DNA from: Butyrivibrio sp. FCS014
GTDB lineage: Bacteria; Bacillota; Clostridia; Lachnospirales; Lachnospiraceae
NCBI RefSeq assembly: GCF_000526935.1
Contig: NZ_JAHA01000019.1
Location: 1-64,000, forward strand
Length of the DNA stretch: 64,000 nucleotides
Direction of reading: 5' to 3'
The position numbers were made by a program, and so were the translations under genes. The notes beneath the pieces are model-generated. The model saw only the letters and a program-made list of their open reading frames with translations, ran no database searches and was not told where the DNA came from. This document shows, piece by piece, positions 36,280-45,403 of this stretch (position 1 is the stretch's first letter; each line of letters begins with the position of its first letter).

Positions 36280-36705
36280 TCATGCAATAACTGCTCCGTC
36301 TATGTTCGTGAATACATTACTCTTGTTTTCTGTCTGATCCATTGCTGTTACCACCGTATTATTAGGGACGTTTACGATGAATGCCAGCTGATCAACAAGA
36401 ATCAGTGAATCTTTGATGCCCTTTTCACCGGCTTCTATCTTGCCCTGGTTCAGTCTCTGCATCTGATCCTGAGTGAGCTCGATATTACGAAGGCTTAGCC
36501 TGTTCATGGCATGCTTTGAAAACTTAACAGTTCCTTCACTGTTAATATTATCGGCACCACTTTGGATTTTATTTAGAACAGATGCAAAAGAATTTTCTCC
36601 CACAGGCAAAGATTCTTTTTCTTTGCCTGTTTTGGGAGTATTAGGATTCAGATACTGATCCTGGACCTGTCCGATTGAAAAGAACTGACGATCATCCATT
36701 AACAT
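36280..36705 (-). CDS. TIGR02530-family flagellar operon protein
   Basis: 141 residues of unknown exact role, constant between flgD and flgE in Gram-positive flagellar operons. It has the family core F-S-K-H-A-M-N-R-L-S-L-R-N-I-E-L-T, G-I-K-D-S-L-I-L-V-D-Q-L-A-F-I-V-N-V and the C-terminal N-V-F-T-N-I-D-G-A-V-I. A GGAGG box lies before the ATG at 36705. Confidence 0.92.
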   Translation of the reverse strand: MLMDDRQFFSIGQVQDQYLNPNTPKTGKEKESLPVGENSFASVLNKIQSGADNINSEGTVKFSKHAMNRLSLRNIELTQDQMQRLNQGKIEAGEKGIKDSLILVDQLAFIVNVPNNTVVTAMDQTENKSNVFTNIDGAVIA

Positions 36706-36727
36706 GCTCGTTATTCCTCCAATTTAT

Positions 36728-37405
36728 TTACTCTTCGGTCTTGAAAGTCCTGTAGTTGTCGCCTCTGAGTTCATCAATCCTGTTAACATACTGAAGAAGT
36801 GATGTTACGTAGTTGGGATTCATGAGACCCTTGGCTTTGTCTGTCATGTTGTTCATGTAAATTGTATACATGGCATCGATGGTTGCTCCGTGCTGCTCAT
36901 CGCTGATCTCTTCAAGGTTCGGGAGCTTATCGATCTCTTTTTCGAAATCAGCTATCATATCGAGAGCCTGTGTATAGTTGGAATCCAGAACCTGAACAAC
37001 ATCGTCCACATTGTAGTTCTCACCGTTGATGTTCACATAAGCTTTGTTGCCGCTGTAGGTCACGAAATCAACCGTTCCCTGAACCTCAGAGGTTGTTCCC
37101 TTATCGGCGTTGGTCTGCTGAACGATAACTGTTTTTCCTACAAGCTCCGATGCCCTTGACAGTGACATGGAGTTTGCCATATTGTTCAGCTGCTCAACCT
37201 GTGTGAATGTTGCATACTGTGAGATGTATTCAGTATTAGATGTGGGTTCCATGGGATCCTGATATTTCATCTGTGCAACCAGGATCTTAAGAAAAGAATC
37301 TTTGTCGTAACCGGTAGGCGCAGCGTTTTCGGATTTGGTCTTGTTTTCGCCGTTTACGACTTCACCGTTTTTAATAATAGCGCTTACAGAATTAACGTCG
37401 CTCAT
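36728..37405 (-). CDS. flgD: flagellar hook assembly scaffold FlgD
   Basis: Hook cap that guides FlgE polymerisation. The N-terminal region has the FlgD hallmark F-L-K-I-L-V-A-Q-M-K-Y-Q-D-P-M-E-P and T-E-Y-I-S-Q-Y-A-T-F-T-Q-V-E-Q-L. ATG 37405 is preferred over 37423 because the AAAGG box lies right before it. 225 residues. It lacks an evident full C-terminal Ig/tudor domain, ending instead in a helical segment. Confidence 0.92.
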   Translation of the reverse strand: MSDVNSVSAIIKNGEVVNGENKTKSENAAPTGYDKDSFLKILVAQMKYQDPMEPTSNTEYISQYATFTQVEQLNNMANSMSLSRASELVGKTVIVQQTNADKGTTSEVQGTVDFVTYSGNKAYVNINGENYNVDDVVQVLDSNYTQALDMIADFEKEIDKLPNLEEISDEQHGATIDAMYTIYMNNMTDKAKGLMNPNYVTSLLQYVNRIDELRGDNYRTFKTEE

Positions 37406-37431
37406 AATTACCGTTCCTTTCATTACTCAGA

Positions 37432-38916
37432 TCAGGCGCTGAAATCAACTGTATTTCCGTTCATTGCCATCATCTGAACCGCGATCCTCTCGGCGTCGCT
37501 CATCTCTTCAACGGGAGTTTCCTCTTCCACCTCTGAAAGGTTGATCCTTCTAAGAGGCTTTGTCCCCTTATTTCCCTGAGCATCCGAGGGGTCTCTGTTT
37601 TCATTGCCCTGCTCCAGATTCTGTTCGAATGCGTGGCTTGCGATGGTGATCTCGATTGAGGTTACTTTTATGCCCTGCTCTTCAAACTTCTGCTGAAGCT
37701 GTACCATCTGGCTCTCCACAGCCTCTTTTACCAGTTCGTTCTGAGCTGTGAATTTGGCTGTGATCCCGTCCTTACCGCTCTGTAAAAGAACATTCACATT
37801 ACCCAGGCTTGCAGGATGAAGCGCAAGTTCAAGGGATGTCTCCTCCGGTCCCTGCATGATTGTGATCCTGTCTGTGATCTGGCGGATGATGTTCTCCATC
37901 TGTGCTCTGTCGGTGTAGCTCACCTGACTGAAGCTCTGTGTCTCGGGAACTGCCTCTGTTATGTTGTTTACGATCTGGTTAAAAAGATTTGTGGATTCCG
38001 CGCCCCTGTGAAGATCCTGCTTGCTGCTGTCATTGCTGCCTTTATTTGCATTCTCGGTAACAATCTCTACCTTGGGTTCTTCTTCGGGCTGATCTGAGAA
38101 TACCTCAGACTGTGGTGCTTTATCTAATATCTGCTCTTTGCCGATCACCGCTTCCTTATTGATGTTCTTTGCATCTTCGGGAACAGCTTCCTCGACGTTC
38201 TGCTGTAATACCGCTCCAAAGTTTTCCTTGGTGTCATCAATTGCGGCTTTCAGCTCTTCTTCTGATAAGTCGAACTCATTCATAAGCTCGCTTCTCATAC
38301 TTTCCGCACCCTCCATGAGGTCCTGCAGTGAAGTATAAATATCAGAATCTGTTATAAGTTCGGTGACATCCTCCGATCCGGAAACCTGTGCTACCAGCGG
38401 TATTATGGTCTCGGGATTCATCATATCCGCTGCCATAAGTCCAAGTACCTGCATAGCATTTATCATTGCATCTTCCGGAAGTTCAAATGCATCTGTGATC
38501 TTCTCTATGATCACCTTGCCATCCTCATTGATGGCCTCCTGCAGCTCTTCATTAGCCTCCGTGCCCTGTGTTTCGTTTGTCTGTACTGTGTCTGCAACCT
38601 TTGCTGCATCATCTTGTCCCTGGGTGGATGATACTTCTTCAGTTGCCTTGGCATCTTCGGCGATCCTGTTTGTATACTCGGTAGTGTCATTCTTTGAAGC
38701 CTTCGTCTCATTCAAAGCTTTTTTCACTTCCCTGCTTGCCGCCTGGCTTCTGTCGCTTACAAGATTGTCCGTAACCTTGCTGAGCACTTTATCAAAGCTC
38801 TTGTCCTGTGACTGTACGTTCTGCTTTTGGCTTGTGACATTCGAAACAGTTGTGGCTGCAGTGCCCTGTGACAGGTAAGCTGCGATCGCGCCTACCACGT
38901 TGTTCGCACTGCTCAT
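37432..38916 (-). CDS. fliK: flagellar hook-length control protein FliK
   Basis: Secreted molecular ruler that triggers the FlhB switch. 494 residues from ATG 38916, which has an AAGGAGGG box; the upstream in-frame Met at 38955 has no such site. The N-terminal two-thirds is Gln/Asn/Ser/Glu-rich and disordered. The C-terminal FliK domain has E-T-S-L-E-L-A-L-H-P-A-S-L-G-N-V-N-V, the conserved LxPxxLG motif. It is the first gene of this cluster: fliI/fliJ and the rod genes that precede fliK in relatives are absent here, with tyrS upstream. Confidence 0.92.
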   Translation of the reverse strand: MSSANNVVGAIAAYLSQGTAATTVSNVTSQKQNVQSQDKSFDKVLSKVTDNLVSDRSQAASREVKKALNETKASKNDTTEYTNRIAEDAKATEEVSSTQGQDDAAKVADTVQTNETQGTEANEELQEAINEDGKVIIEKITDAFELPEDAMINAMQVLGLMAADMMNPETIIPLVAQVSGSEDVTELITDSDIYTSLQDLMEGAESMRSELMNEFDLSEEELKAAIDDTKENFGAVLQQNVEEAVPEDAKNINKEAVIGKEQILDKAPQSEVFSDQPEEEPKVEIVTENANKGSNDSSKQDLHRGAESTNLFNQIVNNITEAVPETQSFSQVSYTDRAQMENIIRQITDRITIMQGPEETSLELALHPASLGNVNVLLQSGKDGITAKFTAQNELVKEAVESQMVQLQQKFEEQGIKVTSIEITIASHAFEQNLEQGNENRDPSDAQGNKGTKPLRRINLSEVEEETPVEEMSDAERIAVQMMAMNGNTVDFSA

Positions 38917-38978
38917 CAAAACCCTCCTTTCATATTTGGAACAGGCATAATCCACCTGACCATATTCTTACGTAATGT

Positions 38979-39005
38979 ATATCGGAATAATATCTTTATA
39001 CTTAA
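38979..39005 (-). promoter_or_regulatory. sigma-28-like promoter in front of fliK
   Basis: TTAA (39005-39002), 15-nt spacer, TCCGATAT (38986-38979) on the minus strand, one mismatch in each box from TAAA-N15-GCCGATAT. It lies about 63 nt before the fliK ATG. A sigma-28 start for hook genes would be unusual, so a sigma-A signal may exist as well. Confidence 0.55.
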
Positions 39006-39040
39006 CCCTGTTTTCATTATTTTTTTCGATCAAAAGAAAT

Positions 39041-39067
39041 AGCGGCAACAGTCCAAGCTGTGCCGCC
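39041..39067 (-). terminator. terminator downstream of tyrS
   Basis: A GC-rich stem (GGCGGCACAG against CTGTTGCCGC, with one bulged T) and a 6-nt loop are followed on the minus strand by a mixed T-rich run (ATTTCTTTT). It starts about 22 nt after the tyrS stop. Confidence 0.7.
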
Positions 39068-39088
39068 ATTTTAGGTTTCTTAACTTAA

Positions 39089-40309
39089 TTATACCGTAAC
39101 TTTCTTGAAGGACTTCTTGCCCTTTCTTACCATAACGCCGTCCCCGAAGGAATCCTTTGTGTAGGTTGTCTTAACATCGGTTACCTTCTCGTCGTTGAAC
39201 AGAACACCGCCCTGCTCAACTGCACGTCTTGCCTCACTTCTTGTTGTGCAAAGACCTGCAGAAACAAGAACCTGAAGGATATCAACAACGCCGTCTCTGA
39301 AATCCTCTTCCTTAAGAGCAACAGAAGGCACGTTTGCCATGTCTCCACCGCCTGCAAAAAGAGCTCTCGCAGCATCCTGGGCTTTCTGAGCTTCCTCTTT
39401 TCCATGAACAAGAGCTGTAAGCTCGAAAGCAAGGATCTCCTTCTTCTCGTTGATGCGTGATCCGTCCCACTTCTCCATCTCCTGGATCTCCTCGATAGGA
39501 ATGAAGGTGAGCATCTTGATGCACTTATCAACATCGGCGTCACCGACATTTCTCCAGTACTGGTAGAAATCGAAAGGTGATGTCTTGTTGGGATCAAGCC
39601 ATACAGCGTTTCCTGCGGTCTTGCCCATCTTGTTGCCGTTGGAATCGGTAAGAAGTGTGATGGTCATGGCATGAGCGTCCTTGCCGAGCTTTCTTCTGAT
39701 AAGCTCTGTGCCGCCCAGCATGTTGCTCCACTGGTCATCTCCGCCGAACTCCAGGTTGCAGTTGTACTTCTGGAACATGTAGTAGAAGTCGTAGGACTGC
39801 ATGATCATGTAGTTGAATTCAAGGAAGGAAAGTCCCTTCTCCATACGCTGCTTGTAGCACTCTGCTCTAAGCATGTTATTAACCGAGAAGCACGCTCCGA
39901 CCTCTCTTAAGAGCTCGATGTAGTTCAGGTTCATGAGCCAGTCGGCATTGTTTACCATCATAGCCTTGCCTTCACCAAAATCAATGAACTTCTCCATCTG
40001 TCTCTTGAAGCACTCTGCGTTATGATCGATGTCTTCTCTTGTGAGCATCTTTCTCATGTCGGTTCTTCCTGAAGGATCACCGATCATGGTTGTGCCGCCG
40101 CCGATAAGGGCGATGGGCTTGTTGCCTGCCTCCTGAAGTCTCTTCATAAGAGTAAGGGCCATAAAGTGTCCTGCAGTAAGGCTGTCTGCAGTACAGTCAA
40201 AGCCGATGTAGAACGTGGCCTTTCCTGCGTTTACCAGTTCCCTGATCTGCTCCTCGTCAGTAACCTGAGCGATCAGGCCTCTTGCCTTAAGTTCCTCATA
40301 GATCTGCAT
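39089..40309 (-). CDS. tyrS: tyrosyl-tRNA synthetase
   Basis: Charges tRNA-Tyr. 406 residues with a Rossmann core: G-F-D-C-T-A-D-S-L-T-A-G-H-F (HIGH-like), D-P-S-G-R, Q-S-Y-D-F, G-G-D-D-Q-W-S-N, and K-M-G-K-T-A-G-N-A-V-W-L-D (KMSKS-like). A C-terminal S4 domain (L-C-T-T-R-S-E-A-R-R-A-V-E-Q-G-G-V) completes it. ATG 40309 is chosen over 40336 because the AGGAGG box lies just before it. Expression is controlled by a T-box leader with a UAC specifier. Confidence 0.97.
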   Translation of the reverse strand: MQIYEELKARGLIAQVTDEEQIRELVNAGKATFYIGFDCTADSLTAGHFMALTLMKRLQEAGNKPIALIGGGTTMIGDPSGRTDMRKMLTREDIDHNAECFKRQMEKFIDFGEGKAMMVNNADWLMNLNYIELLREVGACFSVNNMLRAECYKQRMEKGLSFLEFNYMIMQSYDFYYMFQKYNCNLEFGGDDQWSNMLGGTELIRRKLGKDAHAMTITLLTDSNGNKMGKTAGNAVWLDPNKTSPFDFYQYWRNVGDADVDKCIKMLTFIPIEEIQEMEKWDGSRINEKKEILAFELTALVHGKEEAQKAQDAARALFAGGGDMANVPSVALKEEDFRDGVVDILQVLVSAGLCTTRSEARRAVEQGGVLFNDEKVTDVKTTYTKDSFGDGVMVRKGKKSFKKVTV

Positions 40310-40346
40310 AATGCACCTCCTAAGTGTTGTGATCACGAAGGGTAAT

Positions 40347-40640
40347 AAAAAATCCTCCGCGACCAGTTAATGATCACGAAGGACGAATTAATCGTGTTAC
40401 CACCTTCATTCACGTATGACTCACGCCATGCGCCTCAATAAGTACCGGGTCAAAAGAATCTTTGACTTTTATACTCTTCCGAACTGACGCTTCGGTTCTC
40501 GTCACGGCTTACTTGGATTGTCCGTTTTTCCGTGCAGCTTACGGAGGTATTCACCAATATTCTTAACTTGCGCCTCTCACCATCCGGCAACTCTCTGTAG
40601 TCAGTCAATATTTGTTACTTATTCCGGTCACAGCCTTTAG
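40347..40640 (-). promoter_or_regulatory. tyrosine T-box riboswitch
   Basis: The leader has the T-box motif AAGGTGGTAACACG (40405-40392), a Stem I region, and a UAC (Tyr) specifier at 40549-40547 in the context GGTGAATACC. A terminator hairpin (about 40382-40352, 12-bp arms with G-U pairs) ends in a TTTTTT run. Uncharged tRNA-Tyr should favour the antiterminator and let tyrS be transcribed. TGATCACGAAGG occurs twice (40330-40341 and 40371-40382), once beyond the terminator. Confidence 0.92.
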
Positions 40641-40657
40641 TATTTAATTACTTAATG

Positions 40658-40686
40658 ATTTTATGTTCTTGATTAAAAAAAGTCAA
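40658..40686 (-). promoter_or_regulatory. sigma-A promoter of tyrS
   Basis: TTGACT (40686-40681), 17-nt spacer, TAAAAT (40663-40658) on the minus strand. It lies just outside the T-box leader and a few bases after the stop codon of the tandem binding protein gene. Confidence 0.75.
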
Positions 40687-40689
40687 CCC

Positions 40690-42585
40690 TTAGTACAGCC
40701 TCTTCCTTATATATTCATCCGCAACCGCCTGGTCATAAACCTTCTCATCGGTGATGATGCGGAAAGGCATCTGCTTGCCGCTGCAAAGATCCCGTATTGC
40801 CTTCATAAGCTGTGGTCCGATAACGGGATTACACTCAACGGCGCAGGAAAGCTCGCCTCTTACCATGGCTTCAAAGGCCTCCGTGGTGGCATCCACCGAG
40901 ATTATCTTAACGTCAACATCGGGCTTTATGCCGTGTTCCTTAAGCTCTTCGATTGCTCCAAGGGCCATATCATCATTCTGGGAAAAGATAATGTCGATAT
41001 CCCACTCATTGTTCTCGAGATATTCACGGACTACTTTTCTTCCTCCCTCAAAGGTGAAGTCGCCGTAGTCGGAATAGCTGATCTCATACCCGGGATTTTC
41101 CAAAAGAATTTCCCTGAAGCCCTGATCTCTTTCTTCTGTGGGAGAGGCGCCCACATTGCCCATGATCTCCATTATTCTCAAGGTGTCCTTGGTTTTACTT
41201 ACATTATCCCTGATCCATCGCATGGCCCTTCGGCCCTCTTCCACAAAGTCAGCCCCAATATAAGTGGTGGTGAGGTTCTCCTCGCGGTTCTCAACAACCA
41301 CGTTTCTATCGGACATGATAACAGGAATCCCGGCAGCTTTGGCTTCTCTTAAAACCTCATCCCAGCCCGTTTCAACAACGGGAGAGACCACGATAACATC
41401 CACGCCTTCATTTATAAAAGATCTGATGGCCTCAAACTGCTTCTCCTGAGACTGATCGGCTATCTCCATGTGAAGATCAATATTAAACTCTTTTGCCGAC
41501 TCTTCAATGGATTTGGTATTGGCAAGACGCCAGTTACTCTCCTGGCCTACCTGTGAATAGCCTACCTTTATCTTCCTGCCGTCATCAGCGGTTTCTGCAT
41601 TGATGCGGCTTAAATTTTCTTCAACATTTGTACTGTCAATAATATTGCTTCGAAGGATGACCTGCTTAGGAACGCCACTTTCGTTATTAAGGATGGAAAG
41701 GGCGTAGTCAATAGCTTCTTTTCCGCCTATAGGACAGGAAACGGTGGCCTTAAGCCTTCCCTGGGATACCAGGTCAAGCCCCTCGTCCACTCCTTTAAAG
41801 CCGTCGCAGTCTACAGTCATGACTTTTTTATCCAGCCCCATGAACCTTAAGGCATCGCAGACTCCGAGGGCCATACTGTCACTGTAGGTGAATACCACAT
41901 CGGCGTCTTTAACAATGCGCTTGGCAGTGATGGTCATATCATAGGCGGCATCCTTGGACTCTGTGCCAAGATAGACCTCATGGATATTTATGTTCTTTAC
42001 ATTTTCAACGGCGCTCTTAAATCCGGAGAGCCTCTCTGTTCCCTGGACAGAGGTGGGATTTCCGGACAGCACAACAACATCTCCTCCTTTTTCACCAAGG
42101 AGATTTACAATATAATTTCCTGCCTGCTGACCGATAACTTCATTGTCGGGACCGATATAAAGCGTGTAATCGAATCCTTCTACCGCTCTGTCCATAACGA
42201 TAACGGGAATGCCGCTGTCATGGACCTCTTTGATCTTATCTCCCATTATCTTCTCGTCGCAGGGAGAAATGATAAGAAGATCGATTCCAAAGCCTATGAG
42301 ATTGTCTATATCCTGGATCTGCTTGGAAGCATTTCCGGTAGCATCCGTTGTAACAATGCGAATGTCTTCGTATTTATCGGTCTCTTCCCTAAGCTCATTG
42401 ATAAGGGCGACTCTCCACTCCTCTCGCATATTGGCCTGGGACACGCCGATGATGGAAGACACGCCGTCCTTATTGCCACCTTCCCCGAAGGGAATATAGT
42501 GACAGCCGTAAAGAGCGATAGACAGGGAAGCCACCGCGATGAGCACAGCAAGAATATGCCATTTTGTTTTTATATATTCCGTCAC
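40690..42585 (-). CDS. membrane-anchored tandem sugar-binding protein (two Peripla_BP_4 domains), probable kinase co-sensor
   Basis: 631 residues. An N-terminal hydrophobic segment (L-A-V-L-I-A-V-A-S-L-S-I-A-L-Y) ends in a possible lipobox Cys 28. Domain 1 (about 44-318) is RbsB/LacI-like (I-G-V-S-Q-A-N, I-D-L-L-I-I-S-P-C-D, V-I-V-M-D-R-A). Domain 2 (about 338-628) is YtfQ-like (V-G-Y-S-Q-V-G-Q-E-S-N-W-R, V-S-P-V-V-E-T-G-W, D-D-M-A-L-G-A-I-E) and parallels the transporter's own binding protein at 48040. It overlaps the histidine kinase stop by 4 nt, so the two are translationally coupled. I infer it presents ligand to the kinase rather than to the ABC permease. Two domains in one chain are unusual. 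Confidence 0.8.
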   Translation of the reverse strand: MTEYIKTKWHILAVLIAVASLSIALYGCHYIPFGEGGNKDGVSSIIGVSQANMREEWRVALINELREETDKYEDIRIVTTDATGNASKQIQDIDNLIGFGIDLLIISPCDEKIMGDKIKEVHDSGIPVIVMDRAVEGFDYTLYIGPDNEVIGQQAGNYIVNLLGEKGGDVVVLSGNPTSVQGTERLSGFKSAVENVKNINIHEVYLGTESKDAAYDMTITAKRIVKDADVVFTYSDSMALGVCDALRFMGLDKKVMTVDCDGFKGVDEGLDLVSQGRLKATVSCPIGGKEAIDYALSILNNESGVPKQVILRSNIIDSTNVEENLSRINAETADDGRKIKVGYSQVGQESNWRLANTKSIEESAKEFNIDLHMEIADQSQEKQFEAIRSFINEGVDVIVVSPVVETGWDEVLREAKAAGIPVIMSDRNVVVENREENLTTTYIGADFVEEGRRAMRWIRDNVSKTKDTLRIMEIMGNVGASPTEERDQGFREILLENPGYEISYSDYGDFTFEGGRKVVREYLENNEWDIDIIFSQNDDMALGAIEELKEHGIKPDVDVKIISVDATTEAFEAMVRGELSCAVECNPVIGPQLMKAIRDLCSGKQMPFRIITDEKVYDQAVADEYIRKRLY

Positions 42586-44372
42586 CTTATGCCATTCTCC
42601 TCTTCAATATATGGAATGTATATGGAGATCCTGGTGCCGATATCTTCGGTACTCTCGACTTCAACCCTGTAATCGTCATGGTATCTTTGCTGGAGTCTTT
42701 CTTTTACATAGAAAAGTCCAAAGCTCTCCTTGTCGTCAGCCTTTATCTCAGTGGACCCGGTACCGGTCTTTAGAAGTTCTCTTAAAGAATCTCTGGTGTG
42801 CTCATCCATTCCCTTTCCGTCATCCTCAACAGTCATGCAAATGCTGTCCTCTATGCGGTGTACGGAAATATTGATATGCCCGGTTCCTCTCTTAAGCTTA
42901 ATGCCGTGATAGATGGCATTCTCCACAAGAGGCTGAAGGATAAGCTTGGGAACCTGGTGCTTCTCGCAGTCCTCATCGGAATCTATCTCAAAAAGAAGCT
43001 TGTCTTCATATCTTGTCTTCTGAACGTAAAGGTAACTGGATATATAGTTGATCTCTTCCTTGATGGTTATATAATCCTTGCCGTGGGAAAGGCTTATTCT
43101 GAAAACGTTTGTCAGAGCGTCCACGAGACTCACTATATCTTTTGCCCCGTGCTCACGGGCCATCCAGTTGATGGTATCTAACGTGTTATAGAGAAAGTGT
43201 GGCTTGAACTGCTCCTGAACGATCTTAAGCTCCGCCTTCCTTTTGAGGTCTTCCTCCTGCCTTACCCTGTCAAGAAGCTCCTGGATCCTTTCGATCATGT
43301 GGTTGAAACTCATGCCAAGGTCATAGATCTCGTCGCGGCTGTTGCTCTCAAACCTCAAGGAAAGATTACCTTCCCTGGTCTTTCTCATAAGATCACGAAG
43401 GTGCTTGATTGGTCTTGTAATGTTGTCGGAAACCCTAAGGGACAGATACTGAACCAGGAAAAGAGTCGCCACCAGAATTCCGCCGAAGACCCACATCATC
43501 CTGTTGTAATCCCCCATCAGCTCATCATAGGAGGTGACGCTGACAGTCTTCCAGCCGGTCATATCCGACCTCTTAAAGCGCACAAGGTACCTGCTGTTTC
43601 CGATGCCGACGGATATGGTCTCGTTTTCGTCGGTGAGCCACTTAGGGTCTATCCTGTAGACCACCGGATTGATGGGCGTGTACACCATGTGGTCCTCTTC
43701 ATCCAGCACGAAAACAAAGCCCTCGCCTCCAAGCTGAGAGTCCCTAATGGCTGAGGAAATGATGCTGTGCCCTATGTCCACCAAAAGAACACCTTCAACT
43801 TCATCGCTGTCTTTGTCCTTGACCGCTTTGACTATGGAAAAAACATCATCCACTGAATATCCAACATCTGTGGCTATATTCCTGCCGGTGACGGTACTTA
43901 TCATGTGACTTGAATCAGGATCCAAAAGAGCTGCTTTGTACCAGCTCTCCTTTTGAAAAGAGTCCCTGGAAATTCTGGTGATGCCGGTACTTATATAGGC
44001 GTCCCCGGAATCCGCATAGAGCATCCCTGCGATCTCATCGTACCTGCCCATAACATTCTGCATGGTCTTTATGATCTCGCCTGCCTTCACATCACCGCCG
44101 CCCTTAATGTCTGCAGCAGCAATCTCATCAGATAAGGTAAGAACCAGCTTATCAAGGTCCTCCATATAGGTGTCCAGAGTACGGCTTACCTGAGTCACGG
44201 TCTGAGATGACCTTTGAGTTATATTCTTTCTTGCTTCACCGGCCGAGAAGGTGATTCCCACGATTCCGACCAAAATAAAGGGGATGAGGGCAATGAATAT
44301 CTGTGACAGGATCAGCTTGGTTCGTATCTTGGTTATTCCCGCTCCTGTCCTTAGCATATTCATTACTCTCAT
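42582..44372 (-). CDS. YesM/LytS-type sensor histidine kinase
   Basis: 596 residues. Two membrane helices (about 20-42 and 293-313) enclose an extracytoplasmic dCache-like domain. HAMP follows (about 314-366), then the His_kinase domain with Q-F-K-P-H-F-L-Y-N-T-L-D-T-I (His 392) and an ATPase domain (V-E-N-A-I-Y-H-G, D-D-G-K-G-M, S-F-G-L-F-Y-V-K-E-R). It lies between the yjfF-type permease and the tandem binding protein gene. The likely partner is the AraC-type regulator at 50430-51647, the only response regulator of that class here. Confidence 0.92.
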   Translation of the reverse strand: MRVMNMLRTGAGITKIRTKLILSQIFIALIPFILVGIVGITFSAGEARKNITQRSSQTVTQVSRTLDTYMEDLDKLVLTLSDEIAAADIKGGGDVKAGEIIKTMQNVMGRYDEIAGMLYADSGDAYISTGITRISRDSFQKESWYKAALLDPDSSHMISTVTGRNIATDVGYSVDDVFSIVKAVKDKDSDEVEGVLLVDIGHSIISSAIRDSQLGGEGFVFVLDEEDHMVYTPINPVVYRIDPKWLTDENETISVGIGNSRYLVRFKRSDMTGWKTVSVTSYDELMGDYNRMMWVFGGILVATLFLVQYLSLRVSDNITRPIKHLRDLMRKTREGNLSLRFESNSRDEIYDLGMSFNHMIERIQELLDRVRQEEDLKRKAELKIVQEQFKPHFLYNTLDTINWMAREHGAKDIVSLVDALTNVFRISLSHGKDYITIKEEINYISSYLYVQKTRYEDKLLFEIDSDEDCEKHQVPKLILQPLVENAIYHGIKLKRGTGHINISVHRIEDSICMTVEDDGKGMDEHTRDSLRELLKTGTGSTEIKADDKESFGLFYVKERLQQRYHDDYRVEVESTEDIGTRISIYIPYIEEENGIR

Positions 44373-44398
44373 CCCCGATTCGCTTGATATTTGATATG

Positions 44399-45403
44399 TC
44401 AGGCAGCTGCCAGGCTCTTGCCCTTAGCAGACTCAGCCCTAACAGCAATGATCCTCTGAACCACGATAAAGAAACAAAGAAGACCCGCGATGGTTACCTT
44501 GGTCCACCATGTATTCAGATTCTCGTATGTAACAATGGTCTGGATGATGCCCTGTATCATGGCACCTACAGCAGTTCCAAACACCGATCCGACACCGCCG
44601 GTAAGAAGTGTTCCCCCGATAACCGCTGAAGAAATGGCATCAAGCTCCATACCCATGTTCTGCAGTCCGTATCCTGCCAGGGTGTAGAAACTAAATACAA
44701 CACCGGCCAAAGATGCGCAGAAACTGCTTATAATATACGCTCCAATCTTGGTTCTTGCAACATTAAGACCCATAAGTTCTGCAGACTGTTCACTTCCTCC
44801 GATGGCATATACCGCTCTTCCGAAGGGAGTCTTTTTGAGAATATAAAGACCTGCCACAAGAACTGCCACAAATATAAGAACGTAATAGTAAATCTTTCCG
44901 TTAAGCGCCTTGGATTCACCAAGCTTTATCTGTATCCTTCCAAGAGCCATGAACTTGAAGAACTCATCCGTGATGGGGATGGATGCTTCGCTTATAACGA
45001 CGCACAATCCTCTCATTAGGAACTGTCCCGCCAGAGTAACGATGAATGGCTGAAGCTTAAAGTAGTGGATAAGACTTCCCTGCACTGCTCCGATGATTAT
45101 ACCGATGATCAGCGCCATGGGAATTACAATATAAGAAGGAATTCCCTTCTGAAGGCTGTAGGCCATGAACACACCGGTAAAGGCTATGGTTGAGGAGATT
45201 GAAATATCAATGCCTCCTGTTATAAGAACGAAGGTAATACCTATACCCGCTATCATCAGATATGCATTGTCATTAAAAAGGTTTAAGAAAGTAGACAATG
45301 AAAAGAAATGGTCATATCTCACTGATCCGAAGATAAACATTATCAGGAACAGCACAATTGTCATTGTCAGTGAAATATTCTTTATACGCAGCTTCTCTCT
45401 CAT
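44399..45403 (-). CDS. ABC sugar permease, YjfF-type
   Basis: 334-residue BPD_transp_2 (ribose/xylose/arabinose family) permease with about ten membrane helices. G-G-I-D-I-S-I-S-S-T-I-A-F-T-G and A-I-G-G-S-E-Q-S-A-E-L-M-G-L-N-V are the family loops contacting the ATPase. Order and paired arrangement match ytfQ-ytfR-ytfT-yjfF of the galactofuranose transporter. It overlaps the preceding permease by 4 nt. Confidence 0.88.
   Translation of the reverse strand: MREKLRIKNISLTMTIVLFLIMFIFGSVRYDHFFSLSTFLNLFNDNAYLMIAGIGITFVLITGGIDISISSTIAFTGVFMAYSLQKGIPSYIVIPMALIIGIIIGAVQGSLIHYFKLQPFIVTLAGQFLMRGLCVVISEASIPITDEFFKFMALGRIQIKLGESKALNGKIYYYVLIFVAVLVAGLYILKKTPFGRAVYAIGGSEQSAELMGLNVARTKIGAYIISSFCASLAGVVFSFYTLAGYGLQNMGMELDAISSAVIGGTLLTGGVGSVFGTAVGAMIQGIIQTIVTYENLNTWWTKVTIAGLLCFFIVVQRIIAVRAESAKGKSLAAA

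Noticed and set aside
40380-40640. A tRNA gene near the tyrS leader
   Set aside because: Stem-rich sequence and the TTCG-like motifs fit a T-box; no cloverleaf with anticodon and acceptor stem can be built.
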